A DNA stretch of 64,000 nucleotides from JBBWZH01 sp035544115 (GTDB taxonomy: Bacteria; Actinomycetota; Actinomycetes; Mycobacteriales; CADCTP01). Of this stretch, positions 41,375 to 49,757 are shown one piece after another (position 1 is the first letter of the stretch; every line of letters begins with the position of its first letter). The position numbers were made by a program, and so were the translations under genes. Below the pieces are notes generated by a model. That model had not been told where the DNA came from. It searched no databases and worked only from the letters and a program-made list of their open reading frames with translations. Where the stretch lies: assembly GCA_963714145.1 (NCBI GenBank), contig OY970235.1:9176001-9240000 (forward strand), in the 5' to 3' direction.

Positions 41375-42679
41375 TCAGACCGTACGGAGGGATTCGGTGG
41401 GGGAGAGGCGGGCGGCCCGGATCGCCGGCAGGATGCCGGTGATCGCGCCGATGACGATGGCCGAGCCGATCCCGCCGGCCCAGGCGATCGTCGGGATGAC
41501 GATCGCCCAGTCCTTGCTGGCCGCGTAGTAGGCGGTGGCCAGCGCGCCGAGCCCGACCCCGGCGAGGCAGCCCAGCACGGTGAGCAGGATCGCCTCGGCC
41601 AGGAACTGGGTGCGGATCTGGCCCCGGGTGGCACCCAGCGCGCGCCGCAACCCGATCTCGGACCGGCGTTCCAGCACCGAGATGATCATGATGTTGGCCA
41701 CCCCGACCGCGCCGACCAGCAGCGCGACCGCGCCCAGCCCGATGAACAGCCCGTTCAGCGCGCTCTTCGCCGCGGCCCGGGCGAGCAGCGTGCTGGACGG
41801 CCGGCTGACCCGTACCTCGTTGGGTGACTGCGGGTTGGCGGTCTCGGCCAGCACCGCCTGCACGGCGCTGACCTGGTCGGTGTGCGCCCGCACGTAGACG
41901 GTGTTGGCGTGCCCGTCGAAGCCGAGGTACTGCCGCGCAGCCGGGAAGCCGACCAGCACGGCGGTGTCCAGTTCGGGCGCGAGCGTGGCCGGGTGCAGGA
42001 TGCCGGCCAGGTAGAACCATTGCTTGCCGAGCCAGATCCGTTCGGCCGGGTAGACCCGGTCGATGCCCAGCCGCTTGGCCGCCTCCGCGCCGAGCACCGC
42101 GACCGGCAGTTTCGCGGTGGCCGCGTTCAGATACCGTCCATGTGCGACGGTAGTGCCCACTGTGGACGGTAGGCCGACGCTCGCCGCGAGCACGCTGAGG
42201 CCGTTGGTGTTGACGGCCGCGATGTGCGCGTTGCGGTAGGCGTTGGCGGTGACCGTGCCGGTCTGCTGCACCTCGGTGACCGGGCCGATCCGGCCGATCA
42301 TGCCGGGCGCCGCGAACGGCAGCTTGGCGGTGTCGCCGCCGAACGTCTGCCCGTTGGTGAGCGTCAGCAGGTTGGTGCCGAGCCGGTCGATCTCGTCCAG
42401 CAGGCCGGCCTGCGAGGACGCGGAGAGGCCCAGCACGGCGACGATCGAGGCGACGCCGATGGCGATGCCGAGGGCGGACAGCGCCGCCCGCAGCCGCCGG
42501 GTGCGCAGCCCGACGCTGGCCACCCGGATCAGGTCGGCCGGCCGCAACCGGGCCGGCGCCAGCGCGCGCCCAATGCCGGCCGGTTCGCCGCGCTGCGCGC
42601 CGTCTTCCCTCGGCCCCACGCGGCGGCTTCGTCGGCGCGCTGCCCCGGTCCGGACGCCGCGGCGCTCCGCTCCGCTCAC
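41375..42679 (-). CDS. MacB/FtsX-type ABC permease with repeat-derived N-terminus
   Basis: A 434-aa permease. From residue ~45 it follows the MacB/LolE plan: cytosolic DLIRVASVGLRTRRLRAALS, helix ALGIAIGVASIVAVLGLSAS, a large extracytoplasmic domain, then three C-terminal helices with VGVANIMIISVLERRSEIGL and RRALGATRGQIRTQFLAEAI. The first ~33 residues, rich in arginine, are encoded by a copy of the dispersed 116-bp repeat and are not part of the family. GTG 42679 overlaps the ATPase stop (GTGA). With the ATPase, adaptor and lipoprotein genes upstream it forms a tripartite export or envelope-stress transporter. Confidence 0.9.
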   Translation of the reverse strand: MSGAERRGVRTGAARRRSRRVGPREDGAQRGEPAGIGRALAPARLRPADLIRVASVGLRTRRLRAALSALGIAIGVASIVAVLGLSASSQAGLLDEIDRLGTNLLTLTNGQTFGGDTAKLPFAAPGMIGRIGPVTEVQQTGTVTANAYRNAHIAAVNTNGLSVLAASVGLPSTVGTTVAHGRYLNAATAKLPVAVLGAEAAKRLGIDRVYPAERIWLGKQWFYLAGILHPATLAPELDTAVLVGFPAARQYLGFDGHANTVYVRAHTDQVSAVQAVLAETANPQSPNEVRVSRPSSTLLARAAAKSALNGLFIGLGAVALLVGAVGVANIMIISVLERRSEIGLRRALGATRGQIRTQFLAEAILLTVLGCLAGVGLGALATAYYAASKDWAIVIPTIAWAGGIGSAIVIGAITGILPAIRAARLSPTESLRTV

Positions 42680-42681
42680 TG
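42586..42681. repeat. Dispersed repeat copy forming the 5' coding end of the permease
   Basis: Reads like the units at 50731-51310 (GTTCG...GCCGTCTTCCCTCGG, CGGCTTCGTCGGCGCGCTGCC, GCTCCGCTCCGCTCACT), but about 20 bp shorter and with more changes, several toward C/G. The GTG start and first ~33 codons of the permease lie inside it on the minus strand. Confidence 0.8.
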
Positions 42682-43413
42682 AACTGTCCTTTCTGGATAG
42701 ACGGTGGCGGCGTAGTCCGGGTACGCGGTGTCGGTGACGATCCGGCCGTCCCGCATCTCCACCTGCCGGGGCAGCCGGGCGGCCAGCTCGCGGTCGTGGG
42801 TGATCACGATGATCGTCGCGCCGGCCGCGTTCAGCTCGACCAGCAGCGCCAGGATCGCCTGCCCGGCGGCGGTGTCCAGGTTGCCGGTCGGCTCGTCGGC
42901 GAGCACGATCGCCGGCCGGCCGACGAGCGCCCGGGCGATCGCGACGCGCTGCCGCTCACCGCCGGACAGCCGGGTCGGCCGGAACCGGGCCCGGTTGCTG
43001 AGCCCGACCCGGGCCAGCGCCTCGGCCGCCAGCCGCCGCCGGACGGTCGCGCTGGCGCCGGCGTAGAGCATCCCGTCGGCGACGTTCTCCAGCGCGGTGG
43101 CGTGTTCGGCCAGGAAGAACTGCTGGAACACGAAGCCGATCCGGGTGGCCCGCAGCGCGGCGAGCTCCCGGTCGGACAGTCGCGCGATGTCCAGCCCGTC
43201 GATCCGGACGGTGCCGGTGCTGGGCCGCTCCAGCGTCCCGATCACGTGCAGCAGCGTGCTCTTGCCCGAGCCGGACGGGCCGACGACCGCGACCAGCTCG
43301 CCGGCCCGGACGCCGAAGCTGACCCCGGCCAGCGCCGGCACCGGCGGCTGCGCCGGGTAGGTCTTGGTCACCGCGTCCAGCTCCAGCACCGGCTCACCCA
43401 GGGTCGCAATCAT
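42676..43413 (-). CDS. MacB/LolD-type ABC ATPase
   Basis: A 245-aa nucleotide-binding subunit. Walker A is VVGPSGSGKSTLLHVIG, the Q-loop GFVFQQFFLAEHAT, the signature RLSGGERQRVAIARAL, Walker B AIVLADEPTGNLD and the switch IIVITHDRELA. All catalytic residues are intact. The short hydrophobic-free ends are typical of LolD/MacB ATPases that drive mechanotransmission by FtsX-like permeases rather than solute passage. It is the third gene of the lipoprotein-adaptor-ATPase-permease unit; the gap before it (43414-43492) holds a sequence resembling a decayed edge of the 116-bp repeat. Confidence 0.93.
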   Translation of the reverse strand: MIATLGEPVLELDAVTKTYPAQPPVPALAGVSFGVRAGELVAVVGPSGSGKSTLLHVIGTLERPSTGTVRIDGLDIARLSDRELAALRATRIGFVFQQFFLAEHATALENVADGMLYAGASATVRRRLAAEALARVGLSNRARFRPTRLSGGERQRVAIARALVGRPAIVLADEPTGNLDTAAGQAILALLVELNAAGATIIVITHDRELAARLPRQVEMRDGRIVTDTAYPDYAATVYPERTVQ

Positions 43414-43492
43414 GAGGCGGCCTCCGGAGTGAGCATCGCAGCGAGCGCCAGCGAGTGAGGAGCGGAGCGGAGGAGGCCGCCGGGGAAGCTGG

Positions 43493-44680
43493 TCATGAGG
43501 CCGGCACCACCACGTGCTGGCCGACGGTCAGCCCGGCCCCGGTGACCTGCACCAGGCCGGCCGAGTCGTCGAACATCCCGAGCGTGACGCCGACCAGCTG
43601 CCGGCTGCCGGCCCGGTCGACCTCCACCGCGTAGCCGCCGCCGGCAAGTGCCAGCAGCGCGTTCACCGGCACGGTCAGCGCGTTCCGCACGGTCCGGGTC
43701 ACGATCGTCACGGTGACCGAGGCCTGGTCCAGGCTGCCGGTCTCGGCCGGCTTGGTCGGTCTGATCGTGATCGGCACGGTCGGCGGGTCGTCGTTGTTGT
43801 TGCCGTTCGGCGAGTCGTCGCTCGATGGCGTGGTGGCGACCCGGCCCACCGCCGCCACCACGCCGGGCGTGCTGCTGCCGTCCGGCAGCGTGATCGTCAC
43901 CTTGCTGCCCTTCGGGAACTGCTCCTGCTGGGTGGCGTCCAGGTCGATGGTGACCTCGCGGGCGGTCGAGCTGGCCTGCAGCGCGACCGCCGCGGGCCCG
44001 GCCTGGGTGCCGAGGGTGACCGCGACGCTGGTGATCCGGACCGCGCCGGGCAGGAAGACCGCCTGGCCGAGCGGCAGCGTGCCGGTGTCGTCCAGGTCGA
44101 ACGCGTCCTGCAGGTCCTTCAGCGCGGCGACGGTGGCCGCGTCGAACTCGTCCGAGGTGGGGTCGAGGTCGTCGCTGCTGGCGTAGCCGAGCGCGACCAG
44201 CGCCGCGTTCAGCTGCCGCACGTCCGCGCCGGTCATCCCGCTCGACAGCGCCCGGTACGCCGGCACCGAGCCGCGCAGCAGCAGCACCGCGGCGCCGTTG
44301 ACCCGGTAGAGCATCTTGCCCGCGGCGATCACCTGACCGGCCGCCGGCAGCCAGGTGTACGTGCCCTGCGCCTGGTTGACGATGCTGTAGCTGCCGGCGT
44401 AGCCCAGGGTCGCGTCCTCCTGGTCCTGCGCGGACAGCGTCCGGCGGGTCACGGTGGCCAGCGAGGTGGCCGCGGCGCTGTCCGGGCTGGTCGCGCCGGT
44501 GCCCGCGGCGGCCCGGGTGCGCAGCGGTCCGATCCCGGCGGCGGCCGACCCGGCCGCCGCCAGCGCGACCACCGCGATCACCACGCCGCCGGTGACGGTG
44601 GCCCGGCGCCGGTGCCGCCGCCCGTGCCGGCCGGCGGTGGCCGCCGCCCGGTCGGGCTCGATGGTGGGGGTGACGGTCAC
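43493..44680 (-). CDS. HlyD-like periplasmic adaptor with peptidoglycan-binding domain
   Basis: A 395-aa membrane-anchored protein. An Arg/His-rich cytosolic head and a helix (ATVTGGVVIAVVALAAAGSA) are followed by a barrel-sandwich-like region (LATVTRRTLSAQDQEDATLG). A PG_binding_1-type motif comes next (MTGADVRQLNAALVALGY, AATVAALKDLQ). The C-terminal beta-barrel of RND/MacA adaptors follows (VTIDLDATQQEQFPKGSKVT, ALTVPVNALLALAGGGYAVE). GTG 44680 in a GTGA overlap has GGGAGC upstream. It couples the MacB-type transporter to the cell wall. Confidence 0.86.
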   Translation of the reverse strand: MTVTPTIEPDRAAATAGRHGRRHRRRATVTGGVVIAVVALAAAGSAAAGIGPLRTRAAAGTGATSPDSAAATSLATVTRRTLSAQDQEDATLGYAGSYSIVNQAQGTYTWLPAAGQVIAAGKMLYRVNGAAVLLLRGSVPAYRALSSGMTGADVRQLNAALVALGYASSDDLDPTSDEFDAATVAALKDLQDAFDLDDTGTLPLGQAVFLPGAVRITSVAVTLGTQAGPAAVALQASSTAREVTIDLDATQQEQFPKGSKVTITLPDGSSTPGVVAAVGRVATTPSSDDSPNGNNNDDPPTVPITIRPTKPAETGSLDQASVTVTIVTRTVRNALTVPVNALLALAGGGYAVEVDRAGSRQLVGVTLGMFDDSAGLVQVTGAGLTVGQHVVVPAS

Positions 44681-45333
44681 GAGTTGCTCCCGACCCGGGT
44701 GGTGTCGCCGCCCGAGGAGCCGACCGAAACGCCGCCCGGCCCGGTGCCGCCGCCCGGCCCGGGGCCGCCGGGGCCGCCATCGGGCCCGGGCACCAGCTTG
44801 CGGCAGGTCGCGTCGGCGGCCCGGAACTGGGGGGTGTTCGGGTTCAGGCCCTTGGGGAGGCCCAGTTCCGTGCTGTTGCCCTTGAACTTCGGGTCCGGGA
44901 AGTTCTTGATCCCGTGCGACCGCATGCACTTGGAGTAGGCCAGCGCCTGCTGCTGGGCCTCGGCGGCCTGCTTCGGGTCCGGCGGCGGCCCCTTCGGCCG
45001 GACCGAGTCGCAGGCCTTCTCGGCGGCCTTGAACACCGCCCCCTTCGGGTCCACGCCCAGCGCGCCGGCATCGATGCCGATCCCGCCATTGCTGCCCGGA
45101 TCGGGGAACTTCGGTACGCCGTGCGCGCGCATGCACTGCGAGTACTTGACCGGGTCACCGGTGAACCCGGACGGTTGGGTGGTGGCCGTGGCGCTGCTGG
45201 TGGCCAGGCTGGCCACGCCGGTGCCGGACGAGTCGCTGCCGGCGCAGCCGCCGGTCAGCAGGGCCAGCCCGGCCAGCGCGACCGCCGCCGGCCCGGCCCG
45301 CCGCGGCTGCCGGAGGATTGTCGAGACAGGCAT
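44677..45333 (-). CDS. Lipoprotein with duplicated CMRxHGxxxFPDP motif
   Basis: A 218-aa protein with lipobox LLTGGC (C30). The mature part carries the same motif twice, KYSQCMRAHGVPKFPDP and YSKCMRSHGIKNFPDP, separated by an Ala/Gln-rich helix, plus a Gly/Pro/Ser-rich tail. This motif pair is common in actinobacterial lipoproteins encoded beside MacB-type exporters, but I know no assigned function; the Cys/His spacing could bind a metal or heme-like ligand. It is the first gene of the unit, divergent from the two-component system at 45544. Confidence 0.8.
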   Translation of the reverse strand: MPVSTILRQPRRAGPAAVALAGLALLTGGCAGSDSSGTGVASLATSSATATTQPSGFTGDPVKYSQCMRAHGVPKFPDPGSNGGIGIDAGALGVDPKGAVFKAAEKACDSVRPKGPPPDPKQAAEAQQQALAYSKCMRSHGIKNFPDPKFKGNSTELGLPKGLNPNTPQFRAADATCRKLVPGPDGGPGGPGPGGGTGPGGVSVGSSGGDTTRVGSNS

Positions 45334-45400
45334 TCCATCACTCCCTGGCTGGAGGTGGGCGGCGGGTGGCCGCCCTTGGTATGCCGTTCTAGCCAGCCGG

Positions 45401-45441
45401 CGGTTACACCCCGGAAACGATCACTGTTACCGCCACGTAAC
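45401..45441. promoter_or_regulatory. GTTAC repeats in the divergent exporter/two-component promoter region
   Basis: Three GTTAC words, two direct (45402 and 45425) and one inverted (45436-45440), lie in the 210-bp gap between the lipoprotein and response-regulator genes. Spacing of about two helical turns suits an OmpR-type regulator, probably the one encoded next to it. Confidence 0.35.
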
Positions 45442-45543
45442 CCGTGAGCAGGCATTCTGGAGCTCGCCATGCCCGTGCGGCGGGGCGGCCGGAACCATCG
45501 GCCGGCCCGCGCGGGCCCGCCGCGACCCGTGGAGATCGCATCG

Positions 45544-46197
45544 ATGAGGGTGCTGCTGGTCGAGGACCACGCCGAGCTCGCCGAGACGGTGGCGGACGGC
45601 CTGCGCCGCGAGGGTATGGCCGTCGACCTCGCCGCCGACGGGCCGGCCGCGCTGGCCCGGCTCGACCTGGTCGACTACGAGGTGGTGCTGCTGGACCGGG
45701 ACCTGCCCGGGCTGTCCGGGGACGAGGTGTGCCGGTCGATCGTCGCGGCCGGGCGGCCCAGCCGGGTGCTGATGCTGACCGGCGCCGGCACCGTCCGGGA
45801 CCGGGTGGCCGGCCTCGGCCTCGGCGCCGACGACTACCTGCCCAAGCCGTTCGCGTTCGTCGAGCTGGTGGCCCGGATCCGGGCGCTGGCCCGGCGCGCC
45901 CAGCCGCCACTGCCGCCGGTCCTGACGCACGGCGAGCTGCGGCTGGACCCGGCGCTGCGGGTCGCCACCCGGGCCGGCGCGCGGCTGCCGCTCACCCCGA
46001 AGGAGTTCGCCGTTCTGGAGTTGCTGCTCACCGCGCAGGGCCGGGTGGTGCCGGCCGAGGAGCTGCTGGACCGGGTCTGGGACGAGATGGCCGACCCGTT
46101 CACCGGCACCGTGAAGGTGACGATGAGCCGGCTGCGGGCCAAGCTCGGTGACCCGCCGGTGATCGAGACCGTGCCGCAGGCCGGATACCGGATCTGA
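45544..46197 (+). CDS. OmpR/PhoB-family response regulator
   Basis: A 217-aa regulator. The receiver begins MRVLLVEDHAELAETVADGL, with phospho-acceptor aspartate in VVLLDRDLPGLSG and lysine in DYLPKPFAF. The winged helix follows (LPLTPKEFAVLELLLTAQG, LDRVWDEMADPFTGTVKVTM, IETVPQAGYRI). ATG 45544 begins exactly at the conserved strand and has GGAG upstream. Its stop overlaps the kinase start (TGATG). The divergent MacB-type exporter operon is the likely target. Confidence 0.94.
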   Translation: MRVLLVEDHAELAETVADGLRREGMAVDLAADGPAALARLDLVDYEVVLLDRDLPGLSGDEVCRSIVAAGRPSRVLMLTGAGTVRDRVAGLGLGADDYLPKPFAFVELVARIRALARRAQPPLPPVLTHGELRLDPALRVATRAGARLPLTPKEFAVLELLLTAQGRVVPAEELLDRVWDEMADPFTGTVKVTMSRLRAKLGDPPVIETVPQAGYRI

Positions 46198-47489
46198 TGG
46201 CCACGATGCGCGCCCGGTCCTGGGCCGGGGTCCGGTTCTGGGTCACGGCCCGGCTGCGGCCCTGGGTCGGCGCCCCGCTGCGGACCCCGGCCGCCATCCG
46301 GCTGCGGTCCCGGGTCGCCGCGCGGCTGCCGCGGCGCACCGTGCGGCTGCGGCTGACCGTGCTGTACGCCGCGCTGTTCCTGGTCTCCGGGGCGGCCCTG
46401 CTGGCCGTCACCTACCTGCTGCTGACCCACAAGCTCTTCGGCGGGGAGGCCACGCTGACCGTGCAGGGGGCCGGCCCGGGTGGCCCCGGCCCGCCGCCCG
46501 GCGCGGCCGGGGCCACCAGGATGGTCGGTGGTGCCACCGGCACCGGCACCCCGCCGCCGTTGCGCCAGGTGCTGTACCTGTCCAGCCTCACCCTCGGCGG
46601 GATGCTGGCAGTGTCCATTGTGGCCGGTTGGCTGATGGCCGGCCGGGTGCTGCGTCCACTTCGGACGATGACGGTCGCGACCCGGCAGATCTCCGAGGCG
46701 AGCCTGCACCGGCGGCTTGCCGTCACCGGCCCGGGCGACGAGCTGAAGGACCTGGCCGACACCATCGACGGCCTGCTCGGCCGGCTGGACGCCGCGTTCG
46801 ACGCGCAGCGGGACGCGCTGGCCGCGCAGCGCCAGTTCGTCGCCAACGCCTCGCACGAGCTGCGCGGCCCGCTCACCCTGGAACGGGCCGCGCTGGAGAT
46901 AGCGCTGGCCGATCCGGACGCCGGTGCGCCGGCGTTGCGGTCCACCTGCGAGCGGGTGCTGGCCGCCAGCAAGCAGCAGGAGCGGCTGATCGACGCGCTG
47001 CTGGTGCTGGCCCGCGGCCAGCGCGGGCTGGACCGGTCCGAGCCGGTCGACCTGGCCGCGGTCGCCGACGAGGTGCTGCTGGCCCGGCAGGCCGAGATCT
47101 GCCGGCGCGGCCTGCAGGTGTGGACCGGGTTGCACCCGGCGGCGGTGCGCGGTGACACCCGGCTGGTCGAGCGGCTGATCGTGAACCTGGTGGACAACGC
47201 GATCCGGCACAACCTGCCCGGCGGCCGGGTGGAGATCGCGACCGGCACCGGCACCGGCCGGGCCGTGCTGGCGGTGACCAACACCGGCCCGGCCGTCCCG
47301 CCGGCCGAGGTGGACCGGCTGCTGCGCCCGTTCCAGCGCCTCGGTGCGGACCGCGTCGACCACAACGACGGCCACGGCCTTGGGCTGTCCATCGTGGCCG
47401 CCATCGCCGCGGCGCACGCCGCCGAGCTGCGCGTGCACCCCCGCCCGACCGGTGGCCTCACCGTCGAGGTGCACTTCGCACCACGCTGA
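46197..47489 (+). CDS. Membrane sensor histidine kinase
   Basis: A 430-aa kinase. After an arginine-rich cytosolic head there are two helices (LTVLYAALFLVSGAALLAVT; LTLGGMLAVSIVAGWLMAG) around a short Gly/Pro-rich loop of about 60 residues, which leaves little room for a sensor domain. HAMP-like RVLRPLRTMTVATRQISEAS leads to HisKA with ASHELRGPLTLERAALE. ATPase motifs are LIVNLVDNAIRHNL and DGHGLGLSIVAAI. The small extracytoplasmic loop suggests sensing within the membrane or through a partner, typical of cell-envelope stress systems beside ABC exporters. Confidence 0.93.
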   Translation: MATMRARSWAGVRFWVTARLRPWVGAPLRTPAAIRLRSRVAARLPRRTVRLRLTVLYAALFLVSGAALLAVTYLLLTHKLFGGEATLTVQGAGPGGPGPPPGAAGATRMVGGATGTGTPPPLRQVLYLSSLTLGGMLAVSIVAGWLMAGRVLRPLRTMTVATRQISEASLHRRLAVTGPGDELKDLADTIDGLLGRLDAAFDAQRDALAAQRQFVANASHELRGPLTLERAALEIALADPDAGAPALRSTCERVLAASKQQERLIDALLVLARGQRGLDRSEPVDLAAVADEVLLARQAEICRRGLQVWTGLHPAAVRGDTRLVERLIVNLVDNAIRHNLPGGRVEIATGTGTGRAVLAVTNTGPAVPPAEVDRLLRPFQRLGADRVDHNDGHGLGLSIVAAIAAAHAAELRVHPRPTGGLTVEVHFAPR

Positions 47490-47534
47490 CCGGCGGCCAC
47501 CCGGCCGGGCCGGTGCCGGCCGGTGCCCGGCCGG

Positions 47535-49415
47535 TCAGCTGGTGTCGGCGCTGAGGTGGCGCAGGGCGCTGGTGGCGAGCGCGGTGACCCGGAACAGGTC
47601 CTGCTCGTGGCGTGGGTTGACCTTGGCCATCTGCTCGTAGACGGTCAGCGCGTACTGGGTGAGCTGGCGGACCTCGGTGCCCCGCCGGTCGCCCTGCGAC
47701 TTGGCCAGCAGCAGCGCCAGCCGGGCCGAGGCGTCGGCGGCGAGCATGGCGAACTCCGGGCCGCTGGGTCGCAGCGCGTCCGGGGTGGTCGTCACGAACC
47801 GGTGCCGGAGTTGTTCGATCGCGTACTGGGCGCCGACCGTCGCCGGATCGGGTAGCCGGCCGCCGGCCGCCTCGGCGTAGTAGGTGATCGACGCCTGGGC
47901 GGCCTCAGCGCCCTCGTCCGGCCGGCCGACCAGATCGAGCAGGGCGGCGTGGTTGTAGAGCTTGCCGGCCAGTTGCTCGGCGTTCACCCAGTTGTCCGGG
48001 TCGTCGGCGTAGAGCCGCTCGATCGCCGCCAGAGCCGCGAGGCTGTGCTGCACGGCCCGGCCGCTGCGGTCCCGCTGGCGCAGCCCGGCCAGCGCCCGGG
48101 CCGCCTCCTGATCGGCGGTCTTGCGCAGCCGGGCCCGTTCCCGCTCGGACAGCGAACCCGGCTGGGTGCCGCCGGCGCTGCCCGGGTCGGCAGCGGGGCG
48201 GCGCCACCACCGGCGCCGCCCGGCCGCCGGCGCGGTGGGCGCGCTGGCCGCGGCGGCCGCGAACCCGTCACTGTCTACATCGGACGCGAGGAGCTGGCCG
48301 TCCACGGTACCGACGTAGAGCGCGCCGCCGGACACCGACGGGGACGAGACGAAGCTGTGCCCGGGGTCGCCGCCGCCCGGCAGCGCGCGGCGGCGTACCT
48401 CGGTACCGGTCGCCGGGTCCAGAGTGACCACGGTGGACCCGGTCTCGCCGCACTCGACCAGATGCACCCGGCCGTCGGCGAGGGCCGGGGCGGAGAGCAC
48501 CCGGCCGCTGAACTCGCGCCGCCACCGCGGCCTGCCGGTGTCGGCGTCCAGCCCGGCCACCAGCCCGCCGGCCAGCTGGAAGCCGTACGGGCCGGCACCC
48601 TCGGCGGTGCGCTCGGCGCAGACCACCAGCAGGCCGTCGGCGACTCCGGTGGTGCCGAACCGGAACAGCGCGCCGGGCACCTCGACCCGCCAGCGGCTCC
48701 GGCCGGTGCCCGCCTCGACCGCCCGGACGAACGAGCCGAGCTCGGCCACGAACAGCAGCCCGGCACCGGCCGCGACCGAGCAGGCGTTCCCGGCCGCCGC
48801 CGTGGCTGTCCACAGTGGACGGCCGGTTTCCAGGGCGAGGGCGTGCAGTTCGCCGTCGCAGAGGTAGACGGTACGGTCGATGACCAGTGGTGAGGACAGC
48901 AGCGCGCCGCGGGCCGGCGGGCTCTGCTGGTCGCCGGCGATCAGCCGGGCACCGGTCGGGTAGGCCCAGCGGCGCTCGCCGAAAGCGGCGTCCAGCCCGA
49001 GCAGCTGATGGTCCGGCCCGCCGACCAGGACCAGCCCGCCGGCCACCGCGGGCGACGTGGTGCTGCCCTGATCGCCGGTGCTGACCCGCCAGCGGATGGC
49101 ACCGGTGCCCGCGTCCAGCGCGACCACCTCGCCGCCGGCGGTACCGAGGTAGACCGTGCCGCCGGTGACCGCCGGCGAGCAGTCGATGCCGGCGCCGATC
49201 GGCCGCGTCCAGCGGGCCCGGCCGGTGGCGAGGTCGACCGCGTGCACGGTGCCGTTCAGGCTCGCGACGTAGCCGGTGCCGTCGGCGATGACCGGGGAGG
49301 ATTTGACCCAACTGCCGGTGTCGTACGCCCAGGCCCGCTCAGGTGTGACCGTCCCGGGATACCAGCCGGTGCGGCCCGGGCCGCCGCGGAACATCGCACC
49401 ACTGTCCAGGGACAT
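47535..49415 (-). CDS. PQQ-type beta-propeller protein with helical C-terminal domain
   Basis: A 626-aa protein without a signal peptide or membrane helix. Residues 1-385 contain about seven PQQ/WD-like blades (VIADGTGYVASLNGTVHAVD, LGTAGGEVVALDAGTGAIRW, YLCDGELHALALETGRPLW), the repeat seen in quinoprotein dehydrogenases and BamB. The N-terminal SLDSGAMFRGGPGRTGWYPG fits the domain start. A basic linker (GRRRWWRRPAADPG) leads to a TPR-like helical region from ~residue 415 (LAAIERLYADDPDNW, LALLLAKSQGDRRG). No quinone-binding residues could be assigned, so a protein-interaction scaffold is more likely than an enzyme. ATG 49415 has GAGGAG upstream. Confidence 0.8.
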   Translation of the reverse strand: MSLDSGAMFRGGPGRTGWYPGTVTPERAWAYDTGSWVKSSPVIADGTGYVASLNGTVHAVDLATGRARWTRPIGAGIDCSPAVTGGTVYLGTAGGEVVALDAGTGAIRWRVSTGDQGSTTSPAVAGGLVLVGGPDHQLLGLDAAFGERRWAYPTGARLIAGDQQSPPARGALLSSPLVIDRTVYLCDGELHALALETGRPLWTATAAAGNACSVAAGAGLLFVAELGSFVRAVEAGTGRSRWRVEVPGALFRFGTTGVADGLLVVCAERTAEGAGPYGFQLAGGLVAGLDADTGRPRWRREFSGRVLSAPALADGRVHLVECGETGSTVVTLDPATGTEVRRRALPGGGDPGHSFVSSPSVSGGALYVGTVDGQLLASDVDSDGFAAAAASAPTAPAAGRRRWWRRPAADPGSAGGTQPGSLSERERARLRKTADQEAARALAGLRQRDRSGRAVQHSLAALAAIERLYADDPDNWVNAEQLAGKLYNHAALLDLVGRPDEGAEAAQASITYYAEAAGGRLPDPATVGAQYAIEQLRHRFVTTTPDALRPSGPEFAMLAADASARLALLLAKSQGDRRGTEVRQLTQYALTVYEQMAKVNPRHEQDLFRVTALATSALRHLSADTS

Positions 49416-49486
49416 CCGGGCTCCTCACCCACCTGCCTCCGGACCAGCACCAGTGGGGCCGCCACCCGGGGGCTGCGCCGGCAGCG

Positions 49487-49660
49487 TCAATTCTGGCTGA
49501 TGATCGTCCCCTCGGTGGCGAGCGGGTGCCCGGCCGGCGCGGCCGGGTGTGCCGCGAGCCCGGCGCCGATCAGCCCGGCCAGTGCGGCGAGCAGGGCAGT
49601 GGCGAGCAGCGCGCGTACCCGCGCCGGGCGCCTGGCGATCCGCAGCCCAACCTTGCGCAT
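49487..49660 (-). CDS. 57-aa small membrane or secreted peptide
   Basis: ATG 49660 is preceded by GGGAGG at five bases. The 57-residue product starts MRKVGLRIARRPARVRALLA, a basic n-region, followed by a hydrophobic core (LLATALLAALAGLIGAGLAA) and a polar tail (HPAAPAGHPLATEGTIISQN). This is a textbook signal peptide or small single-helix membrane protein; AAHPAAPAG could be a cleavage region releasing a peptide of about 18-20 residues. It lies between the LigD-type and PQQ-propeller genes on the same strand, 71 bp before the latter. No homologue is known to me. Confidence 0.65.
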   Translation of the reverse strand: MRKVGLRIARRPARVRALLATALLAALAGLIGAGLAAHPAAPAGHPLATEGTIISQN

Positions 49661-49757
49661 GGCAACCTCCCGGCACCCTGATCAACGCGACCGTGCCGAC
49701 TCTAGGCCGCCCGACCCGTGCCGTCCCAGCCGCCAATGTGGTGGATTGTGCGGCCTG

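Noticed and set aside
43414..43492. Another copy of the 116-bp repeat between the adaptor and ATPase genes
   Set aside because: Only short GGAGCGGAGCGG and GAGTGAGC words match; the middle of the unit is absent, so it was not annotated as a copy.
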